A stretch of 64,000 bases of DNA, from the NCBI GenBank assembly GCA_949294335.1, contig CASFGO010000017.1, positions 1-64,000 on the forward strand, written 5' to 3'. The translations under genes and the position numbers were made by a program. How positions within the stretch are numbered: the first letter of the stretch is position 1; the number at the start of each line of letters is the position of its first letter. Positions 25,895-34,937 of this stretch are shown here, piece by piece. The notes under the pieces were generated by a model. It searched no databases. It saw only the letters and a program-made list of their open reading frames with translations, and was not told the origin of the DNA. This DNA is from an uncultured bacterium (lineage in GTDB: Bacteria; Cyanobacteriota; Vampirovibrionia; Gastranaerophilales; Gastranaerophilaceae).

Positions 25895-27523
25895 CTAACA
25901 AACATATTGAATTTCTAGTCTATCTGCAACATTTTTATCTACTGTAATTAATGTATCTGAACGACCAATTGGAAGCGATGAACAGCCTGTTGCAGCCATT
26001 AATTTTCTAAGTTCTAAATCCGTTGCAACAAAATAGTTCACTAAATTTTGAGCAACTTTATCTATATCAAGTCTTTTCGTTAAACATACATCTTGCGATG
26101 CAATACCTGCAGGACATAATCCCGTATTACAAGCATTACATTTTTCTTTATCATTCCCAACACAACCAGCAATTTCTAATAATAAACGTCCTGAAAATAC
26201 TCCGTTAGCACCTAAACATATCAACTTAAATGCATCAGCTGCAAAACTACCAGTTTGTCCAAGGCCTCCACCCGCAAAAATTGGAATTTCGCCCTGACGA
26301 CCTTGATGAACAGCTGCAAGATAGCAATCTCTAAGTTTTGAGGTTATAGGATGCCCTGTATGATTAAGTGAAATTTCATGAGCTGCACCTGTTCCAGCTG
26401 CTAAACCATCTAAGAAAAAACCTCCAACAATATTGTACGGATCTCTTAAGAGGTTATTATATACGGAAACACTTGTTGATGATGCTGCAACTTTTATTGC
26501 GACAGGAACCTTAAAATTGAATGCCGCATTCATAGATAAAAACATCTTTTGAACACTTTCTTCAATTGAATATAAGCCTTGATGATTTGGTGGACTTAAT
26601 AAGTCTGCTTTAGGAACACCTCTAATTTCTTGAATATATTTAGCAACTTTATTTGCCATTAACATTCCACCATCACCAGGTTTTGCTCCTTGTCCTATTT
26701 TGATTAGAATACCTGCCGGATCTTCTACCATATCAGGCATTGCATCAATTATTCTGTTCCATCCAAAATGTCCTGATGCTATTTGGAGAATCATATATTT
26801 TACATATTTAGATTTTAATAATTTTGATGGAACTCCTCCTTCTCCTGTGCACATTCTAATAGGAATTCCCATTACTTCATTAAGATATGCAGTTGCAATA
26901 GCCATTGCTTCCCACATTCTCCAAGATACAGCACCAATAGACATATCACCCATAATTAATGGATATATCCAACGGTTTGGTGGTAAAGATTTTGTTTCCT
27001 TTATTTCTCCATTTTCAATTTTAAAATCTAATTTATCTGCAGAAAGGACTCTTCCAAATGGTGTTTTTATTTCAAAAGTATGTCTTACTGCATCAAGTGA
27101 TGGGTCAGTCATTTGAGAAATTCGGCCTATTTTTATTTTGTCTAAAGTACGTCCTTCTGTATTAAGGTTAGAACGACCTCCTTTTTTTATCGTATCACCT
27201 TTTTCAGCTCTGTACCTTATCGAAAATTTATCATCAGGATTTCTTTTAATTTTTATTGCACCGTTTGGGCATACTTTAGTACAAATCCCGCAACCTTTAC
27301 AGTATTCATTGAATGATATATTTTGCTTAATTACAATAACTTTTTCAAATTTATTCTTTTCTGTAATAGAGCCTGTTTTTTTTCGTTGTTCAATTTCTGG
27401 TTTTATTGCTTTAAAAGAACAAGAGGCAACACACTTACCACATTGGATACATTTAGTTTCATCAACTTCTACAATCCAAGGTAAATCATTTATATCAAGT
27501 TCATTAATTTTTATTGTTGCCAT
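25895..27523 (-). CDS. gltB: Glutamate synthase FMN-binding domain with two N-terminal 4Fe-4S clusters
   Basis: 542 residues. The N-terminus carries two ferredoxin motifs (Cys25/28/31/35 and Cys75/78/81/85). The (beta/alpha)8 FMN domain has GEGGVPSKLLKSKYVKYMILQIASGHFGWN, KIGQGAKPGDGGMLMANKV, SPPNHQGLYSIEE and PIFAGGGLGQTGSFAADAFKLICLGANGVFSGR. A cysteine cluster near 470-490 (CVGNDKEKCNACNTGLCPAGI) matches the 3Fe-4S site. The usual N-terminal amidotransferase and C-terminal GXGXG parts are encoded by the flanking genes. It overlaps the amidotransferase gene by 13 bases. No gltD is present, which again points to ferredoxin rather than NADPH. Confidence 0.93.
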   Translation of the reverse strand: MATIKINELDINDLPWIVEVDETKCIQCGKCVASCSFKAIKPEIEQRKKTGSITEKNKFEKVIVIKQNISFNEYCKGCGICTKVCPNGAIKIKRNPDDKFSIRYRAEKGDTIKKGGRSNLNTEGRTLDKIKIGRISQMTDPSLDAVRHTFEIKTPFGRVLSADKLDFKIENGEIKETKSLPPNRWIYPLIMGDMSIGAVSWRMWEAMAIATAYLNEVMGIPIRMCTGEGGVPSKLLKSKYVKYMILQIASGHFGWNRIIDAMPDMVEDPAGILIKIGQGAKPGDGGMLMANKVAKYIQEIRGVPKADLLSPPNHQGLYSIEESVQKMFLSMNAAFNFKVPVAIKVAASSTSVSVYNNLLRDPYNIVGGFFLDGLAAGTGAAHEISLNHTGHPITSKLRDCYLAAVHQGRQGEIPIFAGGGLGQTGSFAADAFKLICLGANGVFSGRLLLEIAGCVGNDKEKCNACNTGLCPAGIASQDVCLTKRLDIDKVAQNLVNYFVATDLELRKLMAATGCSSLPIGRSDTLITVDKNVADRLEIQYVC

Positions 27524-28617
27524 CTTTCCACCGATAAATCATTCTTTATAACTATCATTTCTCTTTCTTTTGGATAAATATCAAGAGAATTTTTTCTGTT
27601 AGGCATTATATCATTAACACCTGCTACCTCTGAAGTAATTATAATAGTGCCATTATCTTGCCCTACAACTACAGGACGTAATTTTTTAGGATCGCATACG
27701 CACATTAATTCACCATCAGGATTCACAGCCAACACCGCATTAGGCCCATTTGTTTCTAAATGTTCCAATGAAGCTTTGATACGAAGTAATATTTCTCTAT
27801 CGTTTCGTGTTTCAATCTCATTATATGGTAATGGATTTATAACATGCATAAAATACTTCAAAGGCCATTTTAAAATCTTATTTACATAATGCAAAGTATA
27901 CAAGAAACATTGAGAATCTGATTCAAAACCCACATAACCTTTATACAGTTCTTGTTGGTATAGTTTATTCTTTTCATAAAAAGTATTTTCACCATTAACA
28001 AGAACAGTATACCCTTCAAGAGTAAAAGGATGTGCAGCATATCTTACAATATCATAATTTGTATTTTGTCTACACTGTGCAGTTATTATTTTTGCTTTAG
28101 GGCTCTCTTTATCATTCCAAAGATTAAAATATGTTCCGATATCTTTTGGACTACCAATTTCTTTTAAAGTTAATATATCAGGCCAAAATGAATAAATATA
28201 TCCAGAGTTATTTTCTTCAAGAGCTTTTCTTATTTTAAGATTAGTATCAATAAGTAACTCTTCTTTTTCTTCTTTTGTCGCATATTTATGGCTTTTAGGA
28301 TATTGTAAAATCTCAAAAACATAATTTTGCATTGGAGATATTTTTAACCCCTTTTTATTTTGGATATCTGGAGTCCACTGTAAAACTCTTGAAAATCCAA
28401 TATCATGTAAAATATCTTCAGCAAGCCTTGTCCCTTGAACAGTAGCAGCCATAGAAAGACAAGGCAAATCTTTGTATGTTTCAAATATTCCACCCAAATC
28501 TTGCATAACAAATGCAAAGCCTGAATCATCGTGCCCCTCTTGTTGAGAGCGCATTAATTTTAAGGCCATTGATGGATATATATAATCCTTTGATTTAATT
28601 GCACCTATTCTACACAT
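27511..28617 (-). CDS. Glutamate synthase glutaminase (class II amidotransferase) subunit
   Basis: 368 residues starting M-C-R-I-G-A, so Cys2 is the Ntn nucleophile after Met removal. MRSQQEGHDDSGFAF and the later VLVNGENTFYEKNKLYQQ, SDSQCFLYTLHYVN and GPNAVLAVNPDGELMCVCDPKKLRPVVVG segments follow the glutamate synthase glutaminase fold. It hydrolyses glutamine and passes ammonia to the FMN subunit. It is the first gene of the three-gene operon, and its promoter runs into the start codon. The divergent neighbour is the PLP decarboxylase. Confidence 0.9.
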   Translation of the reverse strand: MCRIGAIKSKDYIYPSMALKLMRSQQEGHDDSGFAFVMQDLGGIFETYKDLPCLSMAATVQGTRLAEDILHDIGFSRVLQWTPDIQNKKGLKISPMQNYVFEILQYPKSHKYATKEEKEELLIDTNLKIRKALEENNSGYIYSFWPDILTLKEIGSPKDIGTYFNLWNDKESPKAKIITAQCRQNTNYDIVRYAAHPFTLEGYTVLVNGENTFYEKNKLYQQELYKGYVGFESDSQCFLYTLHYVNKILKWPLKYFMHVINPLPYNEIETRNDREILLRIKASLEHLETNGPNAVLAVNPDGELMCVCDPKKLRPVVVGQDNGTIIITSEVAGVNDIMPNRKNSLDIYPKEREMIVIKNDLSVERWQQ

Positions 28618-28653
28618 ATTAGTATTTTATTATTTATGTATTTTTTAAGTCAA
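28618..28653 (-). promoter_or_regulatory. Promoter of the glutamate synthase operon, probably leaderless
   Basis: On the minus strand TTGACT (28648-28653) is followed after 18 bases by TAAAAT (28624-28629), then 6 bases to the ATG at 28617. No ribosome-binding site is visible, so the mRNA should start at the initiation codon. Confidence 0.65.
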
Positions 28654-28707
28654 GAATTTAAACTTTTTTAAAAAATATAATATTTAATATAATGAATTTT
28701 TATTTTT

Positions 28708-28722
28708 TGTTATAATTGTTAT
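28708..28722 (+). promoter_or_regulatory. Extended -10 promoter of the decarboxylase gene, probably leaderless
   Basis: TGT-TATAAT (28708-28716) lies 6 bases before the ATG at 28723, with no Shine-Dalgarno sequence and no clear -35, as expected for an extended -10 promoter. Confidence 0.65.
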
Positions 28723-30141
28723 ATGAGTGAAGATTTAGAAGGGATTGAGAATAAGGTGGTTAGAGCCCCGCTTGTAGAAGCAATGGCTACTGCGTTAAAA
28801 AATCCAACATATCAGTTTCATATACCTGGGCATACCAAAGGGAATGGGGTTTATAAACCATTCAAAGATTTGGTAGGAGAAAGATTGCTTGCATTAGATA
28901 CTACAGATGAGTTTGATAATTTAGGAACTCTTAATCCACCAACAGGACCTATTAAAGAAGCAGAATTACTTGCTTCAAAAGCATTTGGTTCTCAAAGAAC
29001 ATTCTTTTTGCTTAATGGTTCTACAATTGGGAATCTAGCACTTGCAATGGGGACAACGCAAAGAGGACAAAAAGTTATAGTAAATAGAAATTGTCATCGC
29101 TCAATTTTGACAGGTTTAATTATGTCAGGAGCTGAACCTATTTGGGTTTTACCTGATAAAATTGATGATTGGTCAATTTGGGGAAGAATATCTCCTGATG
29201 CTATTGAAAAAGCTTTATCGGAGAATGAAGATGTTGCTTGTGTATGGGTTACAAATCCAACTTATGAAGGTATTGTTTCTGATATAGCAGGAATAAGTTC
29301 GGTATGTAAAAGATATAATGTACCTCTTTTTGTTGATGAAGCACACGGTTGTTTATGGAATTTTTCTGATAAACTACCTATTCCTGCATTAAAACAAGGG
29401 GCAGATGCAGTTGTTCATTCCTTACACAAAACAGGTGGAAGTATGAGCCAAACTTCAATGTTGCATGTTGCAAGAAAAGACTCAAGAATTGATATTGAAG
29501 TTTTAGAAAGAACATTAAAATTATTACATACTACAAGTCCATCTTTGCTACTATTAACAAGTTTAGATGCTGCAAGAGCTCATTTGGAATCTGAGGAAGG
29601 ACAAGAACAAATAGAAAAAGCTATTTCAAACGCAAATTATTTAAAACAAGAAATTGATAAAATGGATAGTGTTCATTATTTAAATTATGAATATACCGAT
29701 CCAACAAAAGTATTTATTAAAGTTGATGGATTGTCTGGTACAAGTTTAGAAATGATATTAGAACACGACTATAATATTGAAGTTGAATCAGCATCTGATA
29801 TTGGAATTTTAATATTGTCCAATTTAGGTAATGATTTGTCTGATTTTAAATATCTTGTAAATTGTTTAAAAGAAATTGATAAAACTGACTACACTGAACA
29901 TCCAATAATTGATAAAAAGAAACATATGCCAATGCTAACACCACAAATAAAAATGAGATTAAGAGATGCATATTTTGCACCTAAAGAATTAATAAATAAA
30001 TATGATGCAGTAGGCAGAATTTCAGCTGAAGTTGTAGCAGAGTGTCCTCCAGGTATTGCAATACTACTACCAGGAGAACTTATAACTGAAGAACATTTAC
30101 CTTATTTAAAGACTTACAAAGAGTTGGAAGTTATAAAATAA
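28723..30141 (+). CDS. Orn/Lys/Arg decarboxylase (group III-like, short form)
   Basis: 472-residue fold-type I PLP decarboxylase. Family features are YQFHIPGHTKGNG (30-42), FLLNGSTIGNLA, NRNCHRSILTGL, VDEAHG (205-209 region) and the PLP lysine Lys236 in VHSLHKTGGSMSQ. The C-terminal domain ends with ECPPGIAILLPGE. Length matches the short arginine/lysine decarboxylases of Bacillus SpeA and cyanobacterial type, not the long inducible enzymes. The product would be agmatine, cadaverine or putrescine; motif reading cannot choose, and arginine is only the most likely substrate by length. It is a single-gene unit with its own promoter and a strong terminator. Confidence 0.9.
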   Translation: MSEDLEGIENKVVRAPLVEAMATALKNPTYQFHIPGHTKGNGVYKPFKDLVGERLLALDTTDEFDNLGTLNPPTGPIKEAELLASKAFGSQRTFFLLNGSTIGNLALAMGTTQRGQKVIVNRNCHRSILTGLIMSGAEPIWVLPDKIDDWSIWGRISPDAIEKALSENEDVACVWVTNPTYEGIVSDIAGISSVCKRYNVPLFVDEAHGCLWNFSDKLPIPALKQGADAVVHSLHKTGGSMSQTSMLHVARKDSRIDIEVLERTLKLLHTTSPSLLLLTSLDAARAHLESEEGQEQIEKAISNANYLKQEIDKMDSVHYLNYEYTDPTKVFIKVDGLSGTSLEMILEHDYNIEVESASDIGILILSNLGNDLSDFKYLVNCLKEIDKTDYTEHPIIDKKKHMPMLTPQIKMRLRDAYFAPKELINKYDAVGRISAEVVAECPPGIAILLPGELITEEHLPYLKTYKELEVIK

Positions 30142-30145
30142 TATA

Positions 30146-30188
30146 AGTAAAAAAAAAGAAGTATTGTGAAATAATACTTCTTTTTTAC
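30146..30188. terminator. Bidirectional intrinsic terminator
   Basis: GAAGTATT (30158-30165) and AATACTTC (30173-30180) form an 8-bp stem around a 7-base loop. The stem is extended by a run of A on the left and of T on the right, so it can work in both directions. It serves the decarboxylase from the left and the aminotransferase from the right. Confidence 0.9.
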
Positions 30189-30205
30189 TTTATATTTAAA
30201 TCTAA

Positions 30206-31447
30206 TTACGAATTATAATAAAATCCATCTTTTTTCATTCTATCAATACATTCTGAAATTTGTGCTTCTGTACATACAATAGATACTCTAAAGAAGCCTT
30301 CGCCATATTTACCATAAGCATGTCCAGGCACTGCGACAATTCCTGATTTTTCTAATAACTCATCCGTAAATTCTTGTGATGATTTATACCTTGGAGGAAC
30401 TGGCATCCATAAATAGAATGTTGCATTTGGAACATTAAATTCTGGCCAACCTAATTCTTTCATACCTTGTACAAATAAATCTTGTTTCTTTTTAAGATTT
30501 ATATTAGCCAATCTTGTATACTCATCACCTTCTTTTGAATTTAATATTGCAGCACACGCTGTTTGTAATGGTTTATATAACCCATTATCAATAGTTGATT
30601 TCAATACTGCAAATAATCCAACAGCTTCTTTATTACCACAAATCCATCCTGCTCTCATACCTGTCATAGCATAAGGTTTTGAGAAACTAAAGAATTCTAC
30701 AGCTACATCTTTTGCACCTTCAAACTCTAATATACTAAATGGTCTATCAGATTCATCAAAATATAAATCTGCATAAGCAGCATCAGACATTAATAAAATA
30801 TTATGTTTTTTAGCAAATTCAATACAATGTCTATAATAATCTCTTGTAGCTGTTGCTCCTAATGGATTATTAGGGTAGTTAATAATAAATGCCTTAACTC
30901 TTTCAGCCTTACCACCTTCTTTTATATAATTATCCCAAACTTCGTCTAAATTTGGCATAAAATTATTTTCAGGAGTTAATGGAATTGGATAAGATTTTCC
31001 TCCTGCTATTGTTATCATCTGATCATAAGATGCATAACCTGGATCTGGAACAAAAATAACATCTTTTTCATCAACATTTGTTGTTGGATTACAAAGAATT
31101 CTTATTAAATTTGCTAAACCTTCTTTTGAGCCAATCAATGAACAAATTTCTGATGATGGGTCCAATTCAACATTAAATCTATCTTTCATTCTTTTTGCAA
31201 CAGCATCTAAGAAATATTTTTCACCTTTTGGAGTTGAATATGTATGAACACCATCTTTATCTAATTCTTCCTTTAACACATCAAACATATACTTAGGAGG
31301 ATTTTCCGTCGGTGCGCCCATTGATAAGAAAATCGGGCTTCTACCCTTTTTATCCAATTCAGGTTTTAATTGATTAGCTTTTGCCTTGATTTGGAACATA
31401 ATATAAGTTGTAATTGATTTTACATAATCATTAAATAATTCGCGCAT
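30206..31447 (-). CDS. Class I/II aminotransferase, LL-diaminopimelate aminotransferase-like
   Basis: 413-residue PLP aminotransferase. SPIFLSMGAPTENPP, LIGSKEGLANL (104-114), PDPGYASY, INYPNNPLGA, SDAAYADLYFD and the PLP lysine Lys257 in FFSFSKPYAMTGMRAGW are visible. IGSKEG and the overall length resemble DapL-type LL-DAP aminotransferases, which would fit a meso-DAP peptidoglycan (MurE here has DNPR). Alanine or aspartate aminotransferase remains possible. ATG at 31447 follows AGGGG; an upstream TTG would add ten basic residues without benefit. It is transcribed alone toward the bidirectional terminator. Confidence 0.8.
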   Translation of the reverse strand: MRELFNDYVKSITTYIMFQIKAKANQLKPELDKKGRSPIFLSMGAPTENPPKYMFDVLKEELDKDGVHTYSTPKGEKYFLDAVAKRMKDRFNVELDPSSEICSLIGSKEGLANLIRILCNPTTNVDEKDVIFVPDPGYASYDQMITIAGGKSYPIPLTPENNFMPNLDEVWDNYIKEGGKAERVKAFIINYPNNPLGATATRDYYRHCIEFAKKHNILLMSDAAYADLYFDESDRPFSILEFEGAKDVAVEFFSFSKPYAMTGMRAGWICGNKEAVGLFAVLKSTIDNGLYKPLQTACAAILNSKEGDEYTRLANINLKKKQDLFVQGMKELGWPEFNVPNATFYLWMPVPPRYKSSQEFTDELLEKSGIVAVPGHAYGKYGEGFFRVSIVCTEAQISECIDRMKKDGFYYNS

Positions 31448-31551
31448 ATAACGACTTCCCCTCTTTAAGTGTGACAATTACACATATTAATACAAACAAA
31501 AATTTGTAGCAACAAAAAAACAAAAGCTCTCCCTAATATATCACTATCACA

Positions 31552-32277
31552 TTAATTAGTTTTTTCTTGTTTTTTACCAATCTCGCACCCTGCAACCATC
31601 AATGCTAATGGGATAAATCGTGATGCTGATTTGGTTAAGATATTATCTTTTACTATATATTGAGATGTCATACAAATATCATCCAAATGTGCTGACATAT
31701 CGGTTAATTCTACAGGTCTATTATCTTTTTTATGGAATATCAATTGATTTAATTTATTTGATATTCTATTACCAGCAACAATACCAACACCTAAACCAAC
31801 AATTGGAGCAACTGCATTTAAGAAATTTCCGCCTTTAGACATTTTCTTTGCACAAAACTCTCCTAATTTTGACATATAATGTACTGTTGCTATTGGTAAG
31901 GCAATATTGGTATACTGAACTAAACCTTCTCTTAATTTAGCTTGACGGTTATTCTTATTTTTATCAAACAACAAGCCTCCAATTAAACCACCTAAGCAAG
32001 AACCACCACCAACTACTAATACATTCTTTACATCATAATCAATCTTCCCTAAAAAACTATCTTTAAAAGGAGCTGAAACCATTTTTGATATTTTTAATGA
32101 ATAAGGTGTTTTAGATGTTTTTGCAAGTATTGCTAAACTTCCTAAAATCCCGGCTGCAGTTGACAACCTTATACCTAATTTTTGATTTTTAGTTAATGCA
32201 TTTTTAGGTTGTGAATCCTGTGATAATTGAGGTTTCAAAAAATATTTATTATTGTTATTACTTAAACTAATTACCAT
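31552..32277 (-). CDS. Membrane protein with glycine-zipper helices, function unknown
   Basis: 241 residues. An Asn/Ser/Gln-rich N-terminal tail (about 1-30) is followed by several Gly/Ala-rich hydrophobic segments: LSTAAGILGSLAILA (about 38-52), VLVVGGGSCLGGLIGGLLF (about 86-104), NIALPIATVHYM and APIVGLGVGIVAGNRI (about 157-172), and FIPLALMVAGCEIG near the end. There is no signal peptide. The glycine-zipper pattern suggests oligomerising membrane helices. I recognise no family. AGG precedes the ATG. The flavodiiron gene diverges 81 bases away. Confidence 0.65.
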   Translation of the reverse strand: MVISLSNNNNKYFLKPQLSQDSQPKNALTKNQKLGIRLSTAAGILGSLAILAKTSKTPYSLKISKMVSAPFKDSFLGKIDYDVKNVLVVGGGSCLGGLIGGLLFDKNKNNRQAKLREGLVQYTNIALPIATVHYMSKLGEFCAKKMSKGGNFLNAVAPIVGLGVGIVAGNRISNKLNQLIFHKKDNRPVELTDMSAHLDDICMTSQYIVKDNILTKSASRFIPLALMVAGCEIGKKQEKTN

Positions 32278-32358
32278 GATAATACCTGATTAAATAAAAC
32301 TCCTAAATATTTTTTTTTGCTATTTATATGATAAAATTAAGAAAAAAGGAGAGGAAAG

Positions 32359-33543
32359 ATGAAATTTCAAGAAATAAAAGAAAATGTTTTATACTGTGGA
32401 CTTAATGATGAAAACAGAGCCATTTTTGACGAACTTATTCCATTAGAACATGGAACAAGCTATAATTCATACATTATAAAAGGTTCTGAAAAAGTCGCAC
32501 TTATTGATACTATGTATCCTCCAAAAACAGAAGAATACTTAAAAAATCTAGAAGAAAACGGTATTACAAAAATCGATTACATAATTGAAAATCACGGAGA
32601 ACAAGATCACTCAGGTTCAATACCTGCGTTATTAGAAAAATTTCCTGAAGCTATTGTAGTTACAAATTCAAAATGTGCAGAAAACCTTCACGAAATGTTA
32701 TTTGTACCAAGAAGTAAAATGAAAATTGTTAACGATGGAGAAAAATTATCTCTTGGAAATAAAACACTTCAATTTATTTTTGCACCAAACGTTCACTGGC
32801 CTGATACAATGTTTACTCATGATATTGAAGATAACATTCTATTCACATGTGATTTCTTAGGTTCTCACTACATATTTGAAGATGTATTTGCTAAACCTTG
32901 TGAAGAATTAACACATAGCGCTAAAAGATATTATGCAGAAATTATGATGCCATTTAGAATGCTTTGCAAAAAATATACTAACTTAGTAAAAGAATTAAAT
33001 CCTAGTATTGTTTGTCCTAGCCACGGGCCTATATACAACAACCCTTCTGATATTTTGGATTTATATGAAGATTGGACAAAAGATGAGGGTAAAAACCTAG
33101 TTCTTCTTCCTTACGTTTCAATGTATGGATCTACAAAAGAAATGATTGACTATATTGAAGCAGAGCTTAATAAAAAAGGAATCCAAACTCTTAAATACGA
33201 TATTATAAGAGGAGATTTAGGAGACTTAGCAATGGGACTTGTTGATGCAACATCAATGGTTCTTGGAACATCTATGGTTCTTGCAGGACCACATCCAGCA
33301 TCTGTTAACATTGCTTATCTTGCAGGTTTACTTAGACCTAAATTAAAAATAGCATCTTTCGTTGGTTCATACGGTTGGGCTGGAAAATTATTTGAACCTT
33401 TAGCTGAATGTGTATCTAAACTTAAACTTGATGTTATTGAACCTATTCAAGTTAAAGGTCGTATAACAGAAAATGACTATGAAAAGTTAGATAATTTAGT
33501 TAATTCTATATATGAAAAACATAAAAATCTTGGATTAGTTTAA
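32359..33543 (+). CDS. A-type flavodiiron protein (FprA-like)
   Basis: 394 residues. The metallo-beta-lactamase-like domain has a complete di-iron site: His79, Glu81, Asp83 and His84 (HGEQDH), His146 in FAPNVHWPDTM, Asp165 in TCDFLGSH and His222 in PSHGPIY. The flavodoxin domain (about 250-394) starts at LPYVSMYGSTKEM, which binds FMN. These enzymes reduce O2 to water or NO to N2O in anaerobes, with electrons from rubredoxin, ferredoxin or F420. Strong AGGAGAGG ribosome-binding site. TGA-TAAAAT lies about 22 bases before the ATG. The stop overlaps that of the convergent nuoN by a few bases. Confidence 0.95.
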   Translation: MKFQEIKENVLYCGLNDENRAIFDELIPLEHGTSYNSYIIKGSEKVALIDTMYPPKTEEYLKNLEENGITKIDYIIENHGEQDHSGSIPALLEKFPEAIVVTNSKCAENLHEMLFVPRSKMKIVNDGEKLSLGNKTLQFIFAPNVHWPDTMFTHDIEDNILFTCDFLGSHYIFEDVFAKPCEELTHSAKRYYAEIMMPFRMLCKKYTNLVKELNPSIVCPSHGPIYNNPSDILDLYEDWTKDEGKNLVLLPYVSMYGSTKEMIDYIEAELNKKGIQTLKYDIIRGDLGDLAMGLVDATSMVLGTSMVLAGPHPASVNIAYLAGLLRPKLKIASFVGSYGWAGKLFEPLAECVSKLKLDVIEPIQVKGRITENDYEKLDNLVNSIYEKHKNLGLV

Positions 33544-34928
33544 ATATAATAAGAAACTAATTCACAAAATTTCATTCCCCAAGCCGGGAATAAACCAATA
33601 AGAATAGTAATTAAAGTGCAGACATATAAAACATAAGTGTTTGCACTTTTTTTGATAAAATAAGTATCTTTAAAATATTTATCTTCAAACCCTCTTTTTA
33701 CAATATTTATATAAATAACAGCAGAAGATACCATTAAGAAAAACATAAATAACAATAATGGAATTGATATTATTCCTGAATTTAGGACACCTGATATAAG
33801 ATATAATTTTCCTACAAAACCTGATGTTATAGGAAAGCCCATTAAACCAACAATACATGCAATAAAACAAAGTGAAAATATTGGATTTTTATAAAAATAT
33901 CCCCTAATATCAATACAATTATTTGTAAATCCTGAATGTTCAAGAACTAAAATCCCAGCAAAAGCACCTATATTCATAAATACATAGCAAATCCAATAAA
34001 ACATTAAAGCTGATAAAGAAATTTTTGTATAAAGTGCTAGAACCATTAGCATATAAGAAACATTTATATAAGAACTTGATGCCATAATCGCTTTTAGATT
34101 TTTAGATTTTAAACCATACAGAATACCAAATCCACCTGTTATACAAGCAAGAAATATTATAAATAATGAGAACTCAAAAGATATAATAGAAGGTAATATT
34201 TTTATTAATACAGTAAATATTGCAAGTTTTGGGACAACGGAAATATAAGTTACTAGTTTAGTATTAATATTTTTATAAATATCTATTACCCAATTCCCAA
34301 AAGGGAATACACCTAATTTAAAGAAAAGTCCAATTGATATAAATATATAAGGAACTATTGAGGATGAAAAAGTATAATTGTGATTATATGTAAAAAATTC
34401 TCTTATATTATAAAACTCTAAACTACCTGTTAATCCATATATAAAACTAACGCCAAGAAGCAAAAAAGCAGATGATAATACAGACATAACCATATATTTA
34501 AATGTTTCTGCAACAGATATTTTCTTTCTATCAATAGAGATTAAAAAATACAAACAAAGGCTAAATAACTCTATATTAAAAAATAAGCTTAAGTAATCAT
34601 TAGAATTTACTATCATCATTAAGAAAAATACAGATGATAAATATAAAATATTAAAGGTAAATAATCTTTTTATAACTGATTTACAAGAAGTTAAATTTAA
34701 TACAATTATAGATGACACTAATATCAAAAGCTTAAAAAATGTAATATACAATTCAGTTGGATAAATAAAAGAATTTATTAAAAACATCGCAGATATAAAC
34801 ATTCCTGATAAAGAAACAATATTAGCAATTCTTCGTTTTGAAAAGAATGAAAGGATAAATTGTACAAACATCGTAAAAATTAAAACTATTTCCGGAACAA
34901 ATTTTATAACATTATCAAAATTAAACAT
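33540..34928 (-). CDS. nuoN: NADH-quinone oxidoreductase-like subunit N
   Basis: 462-residue antiporter-like membrane subunit of complex I, with about 13-14 helices. Visible are FNIELFSLCLYFLISIDRKK, the FKLGVFPFGNWVIDIYKNINT segment (the lysine-bearing channel helix, usually KxxxxPFHxWxPD, here diverged) and LKAIMASSSYINVSYMLMVLALY. It is the last gene of the nuo operon and the most diverged of its three antiporter-like subunits. It starts 9 bases after nuoM and converges with the flavodiiron gene with a 4-base overlap of the stops. Confidence 0.9.
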   Translation of the reverse strand: MFNFDNVIKFVPEIVLIFTMFVQFILSFFSKRRIANIVSLSGMFISAMFLINSFIYPTELYITFFKLLILVSSIIVLNLTSCKSVIKRLFTFNILYLSSVFFLMMIVNSNDYLSLFFNIELFSLCLYFLISIDRKKISVAETFKYMVMSVLSSAFLLLGVSFIYGLTGSLEFYNIREFFTYNHNYTFSSSIVPYIFISIGLFFKLGVFPFGNWVIDIYKNINTKLVTYISVVPKLAIFTVLIKILPSIISFEFSLFIIFLACITGGFGILYGLKSKNLKAIMASSSYINVSYMLMVLALYTKISLSALMFYWICYVFMNIGAFAGILVLEHSGFTNNCIDIRGYFYKNPIFSLCFIACIVGLMGFPITSGFVGKLYLISGVLNSGIISIPLLLFMFFLMVSSAVIYINIVKRGFEDKYFKDTYFIKKSANTYVLYVCTLITILIGLFPAWGMKFCELVSYYI

Positions 34929-34937
34929 ATAAACCTC

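Noticed and set aside
31464..31480. Rex/CRP-like palindrome TGTGTAATTGTCACA before the aminotransferase gene
   Set aside because: The half-sites are separated by an odd spacer and are only four bases long; this is expected by chance in AT-rich sequence.
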